DNA of 64,000 nucleotides. Source: Tsukamurella sp040611135. GTDB lineage: Bacteria > Actinomycetota > Actinomycetes > Mycobacteriales > Mycobacteriaceae. The DNA lies in assembly GCF_040611135.1 (NCBI RefSeq), contig NZ_JBEXNL010000018.1, positions 27,363 through 91,362 on the forward strand, written 5' to 3'. This document shows positions 1 to 8,185 of the stretch, one piece after another. Both the position numbers and the translations under genes were made by a program. The notes below the pieces were generated by a model that had not been told where the DNA came from, made no database searches, and was given only the letters and a program-made list of their open reading frames with translations. Numbering within the stretch: position 1 is the stretch's first letter; each line of letters opens with the position of its first letter.

Positions 1-63
1 TCTCGCTCACCGAGAACGCATATGTGTCCTCGATCTCACGGGACCGGTGTCCGTGATCTGCGT

Positions 64-888
64 CTAGTCGGTGGTGCCGGTCGCGTATTGGACCTGCCGC
101 AGGAGGTACTCGACCCGGGGGTCGGCGGTCGCGGTCATCGTGCTCAGCGAGAGGCCGATCGCGGACGCGGCGGCGTGCAAGGGGGGAAGTAGCGCGGAGA
201 CCGGAGGTCCGGCGGAAGCGGTGGTGACCGACACTGCGGCGATGACGCGCCCGGCGTCGTCGTGCACCGGAACCGCGGTGCCCACCGAACCAACCGTGAT
301 CCACTCCGAGACCGTCGCGTGCCCGCGCCGTGCGGCCTCGTCGAGGATGCGGCCGAGGCTCTCCGTGTCGACGACGGTGTGCTGGGTGAACCTGACCAGC
401 CGCGCGCTGCGGAGGATCCGCTGGCGCACGCGCGGCGGACCCATCGCCACCAGCAGCAGCCCTGGTGAACTGGCCAGTGCGGGCAGCCGGACGCCGGGGT
501 GGGTGATGTTGAGCGCTGCCGCGGCGCGCGGGTGGACGGTGTCCACATTGAGCACATCGTCACCGTCGAGCACGGACAGCAGGGCTGCGGCGCCGACGGT
601 GGCACTGAGCTGCTCGAGGTGCGGCCGAGTGACCGCGCGCACCCGCTGGACATCGGGCCGGGCGCGTTCGGCGATCTCCCAGAGCCGGTCCCCGATGCGG
701 ACGCGGCGGTCGGCGTCCCGTGCGAGCAAGCGCAGATCCACGAGCTCGCCGACGATCCGATGCGTCGACGGGACGGGGATCCCGGTGCGGCGGGCCAGGT
801 CGGTGGCGGTGAGCGGCCCCGGCGCCGTCTTGCACGCCTCGAGAACCCGGACCACCCGGGAGATCATCGATTCGCCGGGCTCGGACAT
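64..888 (-). CDS. IclR-family transcriptional regulator
   Basis: Encodes 274 aa with the two-domain IclR layout. A winged helix-turn-helix lies at about residues 8-70 (TATDLARRTGIPVPSTHRI carries the recognition helix). A GAF-like effector domain follows at about 80-260 and contains the GSVGTAVPV stretch typical of the ligand pocket. It probably controls a small-molecule catabolic gene, but no catabolic operon is adjacent, so the ligand and targets are unknown. A perfect inverted repeat lies just upstream (924-976) and may be its own operator. The downstream neighbour, an esterase, is transcribed in the same direction after a gap of about 230 bases. Confidence 0.9.
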   Translation of the reverse strand: MSEPGESMISRVVRVLEACKTAPGPLTATDLARRTGIPVPSTHRIVGELVDLRLLARDADRRVRIGDRLWEIAERARPDVQRVRAVTRPHLEQLSATVGAAALLSVLDGDDVLNVDTVHPRAAAALNITHPGVRLPALASSPGLLLVAMGPPRVRQRILRSARLVRFTQHTVVDTESLGRILDEAARRGHATVSEWITVGSVGTAVPVHDDAGRVIAAVSVTTASAGPPVSALLPPLHAAASAIGLSLSTMTATADPRVEYLLRQVQYATGTTD

Positions 889-923
889 GCTCGCCTCCCA
901 ACCCCGCCGGAGAAGCGCGAAAG

Positions 924-976
924 GCCTTGATACCGGCTCCCGGAATGGGGGGAGGAGGGGGAACCGGTATCAAGGC
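924..976. promoter_or_regulatory. Perfect 13-bp inverted repeat upstream of the IclR gene
   Basis: Arms at 924-936 and 964-976 (GCCTTGATACCGG and its exact reverse complement) are separated by 27 G-rich bases. The arms start 40 bp apart, close to four helical turns, which would suit two dimers of one regulator on the same DNA face. The repeat lies 36-88 bases upstream of the IclR start, so autoregulation is the simplest reading. No T-tract follows, which argues against a terminator. Confidence 0.55.
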
Positions 977-1115
977 TCAATCACGCAGCCACCGACGTGG
1001 GGGGAGACGTCATATGGCGGCCGCAGAACTTACGATACGTGGTGTACGCGTACGCGCGCCACCTTTCCCGCGATGCGCCGCGCCGTGTCGATGCGCAGCA
1101 GCTCACGGCCGGTTG

Positions 1116-2198
1116 TCACGACCGTTTTGCAAGGCCATCGCGCAGCACGTCGAGAGCGGCGTCGACCTCGACGCGGGCGTCGGCGCTCACGCCGACCGAG
1201 TTGATGAATCCGTGCAGTGAGCCGGGCGCCAACTGGGTGGTGGCGTCGACCCCGGCGTCACGCAGACGCTGCGCGTAGGCGGCGCCCTCATCGCGCAGCG
1301 GGTCGAAGCCGGCCACCACGACGTGGGTCCGCCCGATACCACCGAGGCTGTCGGCGTGCCGCACGTCGAACCTGGGGTCCGTGTCCTGGCCGGGCTCCGG
1401 CGTGTAGAGCTGCCGGAACCACTCGATGTCGGCCTTGGTGAGGAAGTAGCCCTCGGCGAAGGTGTCGCGGCTGCGGTTCGCCGGATCGGCACCCGTCACG
1501 GGGTAGAACAGCAGCGAGAAGGCGGGCTGTGCGCCGCCCTCGAGCGATAGCTCGCGGGCCGCGACCGCCGCCAGGTTGCCGCCCGCGCTGTCGCCGGACA
1601 CGGCGACCCGAGCGGGGTCGGCGCCGAGCTGATCGGCGTGCTCGAGGGCCCACTTCGTCGCCGCGACGGCGTCGTCGGCGGCCGCGGGGAAGGTCGCCTC
1701 CGGAGCGAGCCGGTAGTCGACCGACAGCACGCGCACGCGCGCACGGTCGGCGATGTACCGGCACGGCGCGTCGTGCGAGTCCAGGTCGCCGAGCACGAAT
1801 CCACCGCCGTGGAAGAAGACCACCAGGGCAGATCCGGCTTCGAGCCCCGCGGGGGTGTAGAGCCGCGCCGGGAGGGGGCCCGCGGCACCGTCGACCATGA
1901 GGCCCCGGGCGCCGACCGTCGGACCGGCGCCGGTGCCGACGGCCTGGCCGAGCTTGGTCAGCGACGCGCGCGAGACGGCGACATCGCGGTTGCCGGACAG
2001 CCCGTCGACGCCCTGCAGGCCCAGCAATAGGAGCGTGATCTGCGAGTCGATGCCGAGTTCGTTGCCCTCGACGGTCTGCGGGGTCCCGAGTCGCTGCTTG
2101 ACGGCCACGGGCAGTCCGAACAGCAGCTTCGCGCCGCCCGCGACGACCGGCGTCGGGATCTTCTGGGAGAGCGTGTGGAGGAGGTCGGTGAGCGCCAT
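1116..2198 (-). CDS. HSL-family alpha/beta-hydrolase (esterase/lipase)
   Basis: 360 aa from the ATG at 2198; the longer in-frame extension upstream is antisense shadow. The hormone-sensitive-lipase hallmarks are present. HGGG at residues 130-133 forms the oxyanion hole and GDSAG at 202-206 carries the nucleophile S204. D299 (GFDPLRDEG) and H329 (LHGF) complete the triad. No signal peptide is evident, so it is probably cytoplasmic or peripheral. Mycobacterial relatives (LipH/LipI group) hydrolyse short-chain esters; the substrate here is unknown. The family call is firm. Confidence 0.9.
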   Translation of the reverse strand: MALTDLLHTLSQKIPTPVVAGGAKLLFGLPVAVKQRLGTPQTVEGNELGIDSQITLLLLGLQGVDGLSGNRDVAVSRASLTKLGQAVGTGAGPTVGARGLMVDGAAGPLPARLYTPAGLEAGSALVVFFHGGGFVLGDLDSHDAPCRYIADRARVRVLSVDYRLAPEATFPAAADDAVAATKWALEHADQLGADPARVAVSGDSAGGNLAAVAARELSLEGGAQPAFSLLFYPVTGADPANRSRDTFAEGYFLTKADIEWFRQLYTPEPGQDTDPRFDVRHADSLGGIGRTHVVVAGFDPLRDEGAAYAQRLRDAGVDATTQLAPGSLHGFINSVGVSADARVEVDAALDVLRDGLAKRS

Positions 2199-2278
2199 GG
2201 CCCCGATAGTAGGACGTGCGTCACGTTTCCCGGAGGGCGCGGCGGCCTCCGGTGTTCCGGCCCTCGGGGCGCGGGTGG

Positions 2279-2674
2279 TCAGTCGTCGTCGCGCGGACCG
2301 TACTTGGCGATGTAGTCGGCGTGCAGGTCCGCCTCCTTCTGCCGCGCGATCACGTCGACGAGCTCGGGATCGAGGCCGTGATGCCGCAGCCGTCCGCGCC
2401 GGTAGATCTTGTTCAGGACGATCGAGAAGTAGATGAACGGGATGAAGATCGGCAGCGTCATGGTCATCCGGTTCAGCACCGACGTGTCGATGAACCAGAA
2501 CGGGACGAGGATCAGGAAGCAGGGGATCGCGAACCGCACGATCGTGCGCATCGCGGCCCCGGGCCCGGCGAGGTCGTGTGCGACCCAGGGGTGCATCGAC
2601 GGCGGCAGGACCGTGCGGCCGTAGGCGTACGGAATGAATTGCAGCAGGTTCGGCTTGCTCCGGCCTTCGCTCAT
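2279..2674 (-). CDS. DUF5313-family membrane protein
   Basis: 131 aa from the ATG at 2674. The N-terminus (KPNLLQFIPYAYGRTVLP followed by WVAHDLAGPG) matches the pattern I associate with DUF5313 of mycobacteria and relatives. Two hydrophobic segments at about residues 45-68 and 72-92 would form a membrane hairpin. A charged cytoplasmic tail follows (RQKEADLHADYIAKYGPRDDD region). Function is unknown. It lies head-to-head with a TetR gene across about 140 bases, so it may be a TetR target, but no operator is obvious. Confidence 0.7.
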   Translation of the reverse strand: MSEGRSKPNLLQFIPYAYGRTVLPPSMHPWVAHDLAGPGAAMRTIVRFAIPCFLILVPFWFIDTSVLNRMTMTLPIFIPFIYFSIVLNKIYRRGRLRHHGLDPELVDVIARQKEADLHADYIAKYGPRDDD

Positions 2675-2799
2675 CGCTCCATGCTCCTCTCGGTTCCGAC
2701 GCACGACCTCTCCGGGCTATTTCTACGAGCGCCACTTGTAATAATAGAAGATCGATGCCGTGGACCGTTAGTGGGAACCCCCGGGACCGGCGCACCGCA

Positions 2800-2805
2800 T
2801 AGAAT
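2800..2805 (+). promoter_or_regulatory. Likely -10 hexamer of a leaderless TetR transcript
   Basis: TAGAAT ends 8 nt before the GTG at 2814. The spacing matches the TANNNT-to-start spacing seen at many other genes in this window, so transcription probably begins at or next to the start codon. No convincing -35 box is visible. Confidence 0.45.
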
Positions 2806-2813
2806 CGGCTGCT

Positions 2814-3440
2814 GTGAGTCCCGGCAGAAACGATCAGACCGCGCAGAGCATCCTGTCTGCGGCGGTGTCGAGCATCGGTAGCGTCGGCATTTCGCGGACC
2901 ACGATGGAGAACGTCGCGAACCTCGCCGGCATCGGCGTGGCCACGGTCTACCGCCGGTTCAATCGCAAGGACAACCTCGTCCAGCAGGCCATCCGGTACG
3001 AGGCGGAGCAACTGCTCAGCGCGGTCGAACAGCAGGTCAAGGGCCTGAGCACCGTCGAGGAGGCGCTGACGGAGGGGTTCGTCGCGTTCCTGCGGGAGGC
3101 GCACCGCCGGCCCCTGATCCGAGGCATCGGCGACGGCAATGTCGTGGTCGGCCTGCCGATGATCGCGCAGGGCGGCGGCATGCTCATCGAGATCGGCCGT
3201 GAGTTCGCCGCGCACATCATCGAGGGGTTCCAAGCCAAGGGCGAGCTGCCCGAGTTCGACGCCAAACCCATCGCGGAGATCTTCGCGCGGGTCGGGCACT
3301 CGGTGCTGCTCGCGCCGGACGGTCTGATCAGTTTCGACGACCCCTACGCCGCCGGCCGGGTGGTCCGTGAGTGCCTGATGCCCGCGATCGCGGCGCAGGC
3401 CGCGGCCGCCGGCGGCGTGGCATCGGGCGGCGCCTCGTGA
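2814..3440 (+). CDS. TetR/AcrR-family regulator
   Basis: 208 aa, GTG start. The N-terminal helix-turn-helix (GISRTTMENVANLAGIGVATVYRRF, about residues 25-50) is canonical TetR, followed by an all-helical ligand domain of normal length. Its stop codon overlaps the GTG of the GNAT gene (3437), which in turn overlaps bluB. The three genes are therefore translationally coupled, and the regulator probably controls its own operon. The effector is unknown. Confidence 0.9.
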   Translation: MSPGRNDQTAQSILSAAVSSIGSVGISRTTMENVANLAGIGVATVYRRFNRKDNLVQQAIRYEAEQLLSAVEQQVKGLSTVEEALTEGFVAFLREAHRRPLIRGIGDGNVVVGLPMIAQGGGMLIEIGREFAAHIIEGFQAKGELPEFDAKPIAEIFARVGHSVLLAPDGLISFDDPYAAGRVVRECLMPAIAAQAAAAGGVASGGAS

Positions 3441-3982
3441 TCCGGCCCGCGACACCGGCGGACGTGCCGGAGATCCTCACCATGATCGCCGAGCTCGCCG
3501 CGTACGAGAAGGAGCCCGACGCCGCGGTCGCGACCGCCGAGCAGCTGCGCGCTGCGTTGTTCGGTCCCGCTCCGGCCGTCTTCGCCCGCATCGCCGCTGA
3601 GGTCGGCGCCGACGGCGTCGAGACCGTCGTCGGCATGGCCGTGTACTTCCGCACCTTCTCCACCTGGACCGGCACGCACGGCATCTGGCTCGAAGATCTC
3701 TACGTGCGCCCCGGCGTGCGCGGCGGCGGGCACGGCAAGCAGCTGCTGGCGACCCTCGCGCAGGAGTGCCGGGACAACGGCTACGAGCGGCTCGAGTGGA
3801 CCGTCCTCGACTGGAACGCGCCTGCCATCGGCTTCTACCGGTCCATCGGGGCCGTCCCCATGGACGAGTGGACCACGCAGCGGCTCACCGGCCCGGCGCT
3901 CGGGGCCCTGGCCGCCGTCGCCGACGGTGCCGCCGGGTCCGGTTCGGCGGACGCGCGGTCCGGCTCGGCGGACGGTGCCTGA
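3437..3982 (+). CDS. GNAT N-acetyltransferase, spermidine/spermine acetyltransferase-like
   Basis: 181 aa from the GTG at 3437, chosen because it overlaps the TetR stop and gives the canonical N-terminus IRPATPADV. Acetyl-CoA-binding motif A is clear at residues 95-101 (RGGGHGK). The tail LEWTVLDWNAPAIGFYRS with a conserved Tyr resembles the SSAT subgroup, which acetylates polyamines or small amines. The last 20 residues are a low-complexity Gly/Ser/Ala/Asp tail. The substrate is inferred from the subgroup only. Stop and bluB start overlap (TGATG). Confidence 0.85.
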   Translation: MIRPATPADVPEILTMIAELAAYEKEPDAAVATAEQLRAALFGPAPAVFARIAAEVGADGVETVVGMAVYFRTFSTWTGTHGIWLEDLYVRPGVRGGGHGKQLLATLAQECRDNGYERLEWTVLDWNAPAIGFYRSIGAVPMDEWTTQRLTGPALGALAAVADGAAGSGSADARSGSADGA

Positions 3983-4623
3983 TGGACGTCTTCGAGGCGA
4001 TCCTGCGCCGTCGCGACGTGCGCAACGAGTTCGCGGGCGAGGTCATCGACGACGACCGCCTGCTGCGCATCCTCAGCGCCGCGCACAGCGCGCCGAGCGT
4101 CGGCAACACGCAACCCTGGGACTTCGTCGTGGTGCAGGACCCGGAAACGCTCGCCCGGTTCGCAGCACACGTCGGCGACTGCCGCGAGGACTTCGCGCGC
4201 TCCCTCCCCGAGGACCGGAAGGACACCTTCAATCCCATCTCGATCGAGGGGATCGAGTCCTCGCGGACCGGCGTCGTGGTCACCTACGACCCGACCCGCG
4301 GCGGCACGCACATCCTGGGCCGGCACACGATCGACGAGACCGGACACCTGTCGGTGGCGCTGGCCATCCAGAACCTGTGGTTGGCCGCGACGGCGGAGGG
4401 TATCGGCGTGGGCTGGGTGTCGTTCTACCGCGAGCCCTTCCTGCGGGAACTGGTCGACGTGCCGGACCACGTGCACGTCGTCGCGTGGCTCTGCGTGGGG
4501 CCGGTGACCAGGCTGCAGACCGTCCCCGACCTGGAGCGATTCGGCTGGCGGCAGCGGCGGCCCCTCTCCGAGGCGGTGCATCGGGAGCATTACCCGAACG
4601 GCGATGTCGGTCCCGATCGTTAG
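3982..4623 (+). CDS. bluB: 5,6-dimethylbenzimidazole synthase (BluB)
   Basis: 213 aa flavin-destructase of the nitroreductase fold. BluB converts FMNH2 with O2 into 5,6-dimethylbenzimidazole, the lower ligand of vitamin B12. Supporting segments are RRDVRNEF near the N-terminus, SAPSVGNTQPWDF at about 36-48, a DETGH segment, and the C-terminal GVGWVSFYRE and AWLCVGPV. The length fits the family. It is unusually placed as third gene of a TetR-GNAT operon rather than among cobalamin genes, and no B12 riboswitch is visible upstream. A generic nitroreductase is the alternative. Confidence 0.85.
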   Translation: MDVFEAILRRRDVRNEFAGEVIDDDRLLRILSAAHSAPSVGNTQPWDFVVVQDPETLARFAAHVGDCREDFARSLPEDRKDTFNPISIEGIESSRTGVVVTYDPTRGGTHILGRHTIDETGHLSVALAIQNLWLAATAEGIGVGWVSFYREPFLRELVDVPDHVHVVAWLCVGPVTRLQTVPDLERFGWRQRRPLSEAVHREHYPNGDVGPDR

Positions 4624-4651
4624 ACTGCGGGCATCTGACGAGGGGAACCCA

Positions 4652-5995
4652 GTGAGCATGTTCAACGAGCGCGTCGGCCGGCGCGCGGTACTGATCGGTG
4701 CCGCGGCCGCGGTGCCCGTGGTGGTCGCGGGCTGCACGATCGGCGAAACGGGTGGCTCGGGCGCGAGCGCGGGGCCGTCCGGTCCGCCCGCGGACCCGGC
4801 GGAGGTCACCGTCAGTCCCGCGGACGGTGCCACGAACGTCAGCCCGGTCGCCCCGGTCACGATCTCCATCGCCAAGGCGAAGCTGGGATCGGTCACGTTG
4901 ACCGACGACAAGGGCGTCGCGGTCGAGGGTGAGCTCTCGACGGACATGCTGTCGTGGAAGCCGACGAAGCCGCTCGCCTACAACGGCGTGTACACTCTCG
5001 TCGCGAAGTACGAGACGCTCGGCCAGCCGCGCGAGAAGCGCGCGACCTTCTCCACGGTGAAGGTCGACGAGACGAACAAGACACAGCCGTACTTCGAGAA
5101 CACGGGCGGGATGTCGCTGAACGACGGTGCCGTCTACGGCGTGGGGCAGGTCGCGGTCGTCCACTTCGACGAGCCGATCAAGGACCGCGCGATGGCGCAG
5201 AAGCTGCTCAAGGTCACGACGACCCCGTCGGTGCCGGGTGCCTGGATGTGGACAACCGACAAGACCGTCGCGTGGCGGCCGAAGGTCTACTACCCGGCCG
5301 GCACGAAGGTGTCGATCGAGGCGGGTGTCTTCGGCAAGGAGGTCAGCCCCGGGCTCTGGGGTGAGAAGGACGTCTCGGTCTCGTTCACCATCGGCGAGTC
5401 GCACGTGTCCATCGCCGACGACACCACCAAGCAGGTGCAGGTCTTCGTGAACGGTCAGATGGTCCGGTCGATGCCCACGTCGATGGGGCAGGGCGGCGAG
5501 CAGGTGATCAACGGCAAGACCTTCCATTTCTGGACGCAGCGCGGCGTCTACACGGTGCTGGACAAGGCGAATCCCGTGATCATGGACTCGTCCACGTACG
5601 GTCTGCCGATCAATTCGCGGCTGGGCTACAAGCAGTCGATCGGCTGGGCCACCCGGATCAGCAACGACGGCATCTACCTGCACGCGCTCGACAACATCTG
5701 GGCGCAGGGCGTGAGCAACCAGTCGCACGGCTGCCTCAACCTGAGCCCGGCCAATGCGCAGTGGTTCTTCGGGCTCTCCCAGCCGGGGGACGTGGTGGAG
5801 GTCCGCAACACCGGCGGCCCCGCGCTCGAGCAGTGGCAGAACGGCGACTGGTCCGTCCCGTGGTCCACCTGGATCGCCGGCAGCGCCGTGCCCGTCGACG
5901 GTGACGGTGTCCCGCTCGCGCCGACCTCGTCCGCCGCGCCGTCGTCGACGGTGCCGCCCACCGGCGAGCCGGGGACGAGCACGCCCGGCGGCTGA
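4652..5995 (+). CDS. L,D-transpeptidase lipoprotein (LdtMt2-like)
   Basis: 447 aa from the GTG at 4652, preceded by GAGGGGA at good spacing and a TAGACT hexamer at 4620-4625. The signal peptide ends in a lipobox (VVVAGC, lipid-modified C28). A Gly/Ser/Pro linker, two Ig-like domains (about 45-250) and a YkuD catalytic domain follow. The catalytic motif is SHGC with C361. Such enzymes make 3-3 crosslinks in mycobacterial peptidoglycan on the outer face of the membrane. The C-terminal 30 residues are a Ser/Thr/Pro-rich tail. Confidence 0.93.
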   Translation: MSMFNERVGRRAVLIGAAAAVPVVVAGCTIGETGGSGASAGPSGPPADPAEVTVSPADGATNVSPVAPVTISIAKAKLGSVTLTDDKGVAVEGELSTDMLSWKPTKPLAYNGVYTLVAKYETLGQPREKRATFSTVKVDETNKTQPYFENTGGMSLNDGAVYGVGQVAVVHFDEPIKDRAMAQKLLKVTTTPSVPGAWMWTTDKTVAWRPKVYYPAGTKVSIEAGVFGKEVSPGLWGEKDVSVSFTIGESHVSIADDTTKQVQVFVNGQMVRSMPTSMGQGGEQVINGKTFHFWTQRGVYTVLDKANPVIMDSSTYGLPINSRLGYKQSIGWATRISNDGIYLHALDNIWAQGVSNQSHGCLNLSPANAQWFFGLSQPGDVVEVRNTGGPALEQWQNGDWSVPWSTWIAGSAVPVDGDGVPLAPTSSAAPSSTVPPTGEPGTSTPGG

Positions 5996-6105
5996 TCCGC
6001 GGACTCCGCCGGCGGCCGCCGCGAGGCAGGTGTCGGTGCTTCTTCCGCGACCCACGCGATAGCTTCGTGCGTTCCGCGCCGACAGAGAGACGCAGCCGAT
6101 CTCGC

Positions 6106-6412
6106 GACTCTCGGATCCTGACCGAGTTGGACAGCGCCGGTGGGTCGGCACGGGGCGGGATCACGCGGTTCTGTTTCGTCCCCCGCGCAGCGCCGAAAGG
6201 AGCGCCGGGCGTTAGTACCCCCATCGGACGCCCGGCGTTTCACGAGGGACGCGTTGTCCCTCACGCGGCGCCGTGTCCCCCATGTCGCGCCGCGGCGTTC
6301 GGTGTGGGAGACGCAGTCCCCCATGAGGCGCCGATTCCCTCATGCAACTCCAGATACCGTGCAGTGCAGGGCGATCCGGGAGCGTGTCCGAGTCGGTCAG
6401 AATCCGAGAGTC
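6106..6412. repeat. Composite inverted-repeat element between the L,D-transpeptidase and MFS genes
   Basis: Two 27-bp arms at 6106-6132 and 6386-6412 are reverse complements at 24 of 27 positions. Between them are nested hairpins. A 10-bp stem pairs 6203-6212 with 6228-6237, and a perfect 7-bp stem pairs 6244-6250 with 6256-6262. GTCCCCCATG occurs twice (6275-6284, 6316-6325). No convincing gene lies inside; the spacer as a whole runs 5996-6518. A related hairpin sits at 63674-63734. This looks like a dispersed non-autonomous repeat, possibly a MITE. Confidence 0.6.
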
Positions 6413-6518
6413 AGCGGATCGTCGAGTCCCCGCGTTCGTCTTCCCCCCGCCGAACCCGATCCCACGGTCCGTGTGCCGCCAGCCGTCGAGCGGCGCGGCC
6501 GACGACCACGTTCGGTGC

Positions 6519-7736
6519 CTACGCGGGAACGGCGGACCGTCGGCCCCGGACACCGATGGCGGCGGCCAGAAGGCACGCACCGGCGACGGCGGCGGCGAAC
6601 CACGGGAAGATCGTGGCGGTGCTGTAGGTGGTGGCGAGGTAGCCGGCGATCACCGTCGGGACGCCCATCGCGAGGTACCCGAGCAGGTAGTACGCGCTCA
6701 TCACCTGGCCGCGGGCGTGCGCCGGAGCGACGGCGGCCAGGTGCCGCAGCGAACCGCCGAAGGCGAGGCCGAAGGTGGCGCCGAGCAGGAGGGTGTCGAC
6801 GACGATGAGCCAGGTCTGCCCGTCGCGCACGGCGAACACCGCCAGCGCGAGCGAGATCGCCAGACCGATGTCGCCGACGACGGCGGTGGGCCGCGCCGGG
6901 TAGCGGCCGCCGATGTACTGCGAGATCGCGGACGCGATGGCCATCACCGCGACGAGTCCGCCGGTGAACATCACGGAGTGGTGCCCGGTGACGTGCTGCA
7001 CGAGAGCGGGATACAGGCTCAGGAACACGCCGAGCACCGACCATGCGGTGATGATCCCGATGCCGGAGAACCAGAAGTCGGAGGCGATCTCGCCCGGCAC
7101 GCTGGGCCGGCTCAGCCGCACGCGGCCGCCGGTGCGCCCGCTGTGCGGCTCGATCAGCGCGATCACGCCGAGCAGGATCGCGAGCACGACGACGCCCATC
7201 GTCACGAACGGCGTGCGCAGCGGGTGCGGCGCGTACTGGGCCACCGCCGCCGCGCCGAGCGCGGTGGCGGCGATGCCCACGTTGAGCGCGACGCCGGAGA
7301 GCATGCCGTTGCGGGCACCGTCGTCCGGCCGGACGTCGAGGAGGGCGGCGCCGGCGACCACAGTGATCGAGCCGATCGCCGCGCCGTGCAGGAACCGTGC
7401 CAGGATCAGCTGCCACTCGGCTCCCGCGAAGAGGAACAACACCAGCCCGAGCAGGATCGTCGCGACCGCGACGAGCAGCACGGGCTTACGGCCGATCGCG
7501 TCGGAGATCGGCCCGACGGTGAGCGCCGCGCCGAGCGCACCGATGGCGTAGACCGCGAAGACGACCGTGGTCGACAGCGCCGACAGGTGCCATTGCTCCT
7601 GATAGAGCGGGTACAGCGGGGAGGGGAGGCCCGAGACGCCCAGCGCCAGCGCGAGGAGGGTGAGCAGGAGCGCGAAGGCCCAGCGCTGCGGGTGCGCATG
7701 GGTCGACGATGGTGCCATCTGCTCGGTGATGCTCAT
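6519..7736 (-). CDS. Major facilitator superfamily transporter
   Basis: 405 aa with 12 predicted membrane spans. The loop 2-3 signature appears as GPISDAIGRKPVLL (about residues 77-90). The N-terminus SGLPSPLYPLYQEQWHLS resembles drug and sugar-efflux-type MFS members of actinobacteria. It is divergent from an ArsR gene, with two matching operator-like palindromes between them, so it is probably ArsR-repressed and induced by its own substrate. The substrate cannot be read from the sequence. Confidence 0.88.
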   Translation of the reverse strand: MSITEQMAPSSTHAHPQRWAFALLLTLLALALGVSGLPSPLYPLYQEQWHLSALSTTVVFAVYAIGALGAALTVGPISDAIGRKPVLLVAVATILLGLVLFLFAGAEWQLILARFLHGAAIGSITVVAGAALLDVRPDDGARNGMLSGVALNVGIAATALGAAAVAQYAPHPLRTPFVTMGVVVLAILLGVIALIEPHSGRTGGRVRLSRPSVPGEIASDFWFSGIGIITAWSVLGVFLSLYPALVQHVTGHHSVMFTGGLVAVMAIASAISQYIGGRYPARPTAVVGDIGLAISLALAVFAVRDGQTWLIVVDTLLLGATFGLAFGGSLRHLAAVAPAHARGQVMSAYYLLGYLAMGVPTVIAGYLATTYSTATIFPWFAAAVAGACLLAAAIGVRGRRSAVPA

Positions 7737-7760
7737 CGGGACGCCTCCGGTGTACGGTTG

Positions 7761-7818
7761 GGTTCGACGATCATCGAACCATGTCGTAGACTACACCCGG
7801 TTCGACGGAGATCAAACC
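7761..7818. promoter_or_regulatory. Paired operator-like palindromes for the ArsR/MFS divergon
   Basis: Site 1 (7761-7780) is a perfect 7-bp inverted repeat, GGTTCGA-N6-TCGAACC. Site 2 (7799-7818) matches site 1 at 16 of 20 positions. Both lie in the 104-bp gap between divergent genes, 38 bp apart start to start. Winged-helix ArsR dimers bind sites of this size, so these are probably the regulator's operators. Confidence 0.65.
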
Positions 7819-7840
7819 ATTATCTCAGGGAACGAGAACC

Positions 7841-8185
7841 ATGAACGAGGTCACAGTCGCGTCCGGCATCGAGGTCGCCTCGCTGCACACCGTGCTCAGT
7901 GCGCTGGCCGATCCGGTGCGCCTGGAGATGGTCCGGCGCCTGCACCGCGAGCGGGGCCCCATGGCCTGTGCGGATCTGTACGACGGCGTGACCAAGGCGA
8001 CGGCGAGCCACCATTTCAAGGTGCTCCGCGAGGCCGGGATCACCGGCCGCGAGGACGTGGGTGCGCACACCCGGCAGCTACTGCGGGTCGACGACGTGGA
8101 GCGCGCCTACCCCGGCCTGCTCGACTCGGTGATCAGCGCGGCCGAGCGCGAGGCGGCAGCGCCACCAGCACCAACCACAGCGTGA
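7841..8185 (+). CDS. ArsR-family winged-helix regulator
   Basis: 114 aa. The region ALADPVRLEMVRRL followed by KATASHHFKVLREAGI is the standard ArsR helix-turn-helix. The usual metal-binding Cys clusters (CxC in helix 3) are absent, so it probably senses an organic ligand rather than a metal. It is divergent from the MFS transporter, which it probably represses through the palindromes between them. Its 3' end overlaps the convergent DUF998 gene by 53 bases. Confidence 0.88.
   Translation: MNEVTVASGIEVASLHTVLSALADPVRLEMVRRLHRERGPMACADLYDGVTKATASHHFKVLREAGITGREDVGAHTRQLLRVDDVERAYPGLLDSVISAAEREAAAPPAPTTA

Noticed and set aside
14..55. Imperfect hairpin at the window start, downstream of the IclR gene
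   Set aside because: Stem has mismatches and shifted pairing; too weak to call a terminator with the upstream context missing.
4280..6151. A 623-codon frame opposite the L,D-transpeptidase
   Set aside because: Low-complexity Arg-rich translation with no homology features; the L,D-transpeptidase has clear catalytic motifs.
5996..6518. Several open frames across the spacer with the inverted-repeat element
   Set aside because: They read through the hairpins in all frames, lack ribosome sites and overlap each other; treated as repeat DNA.
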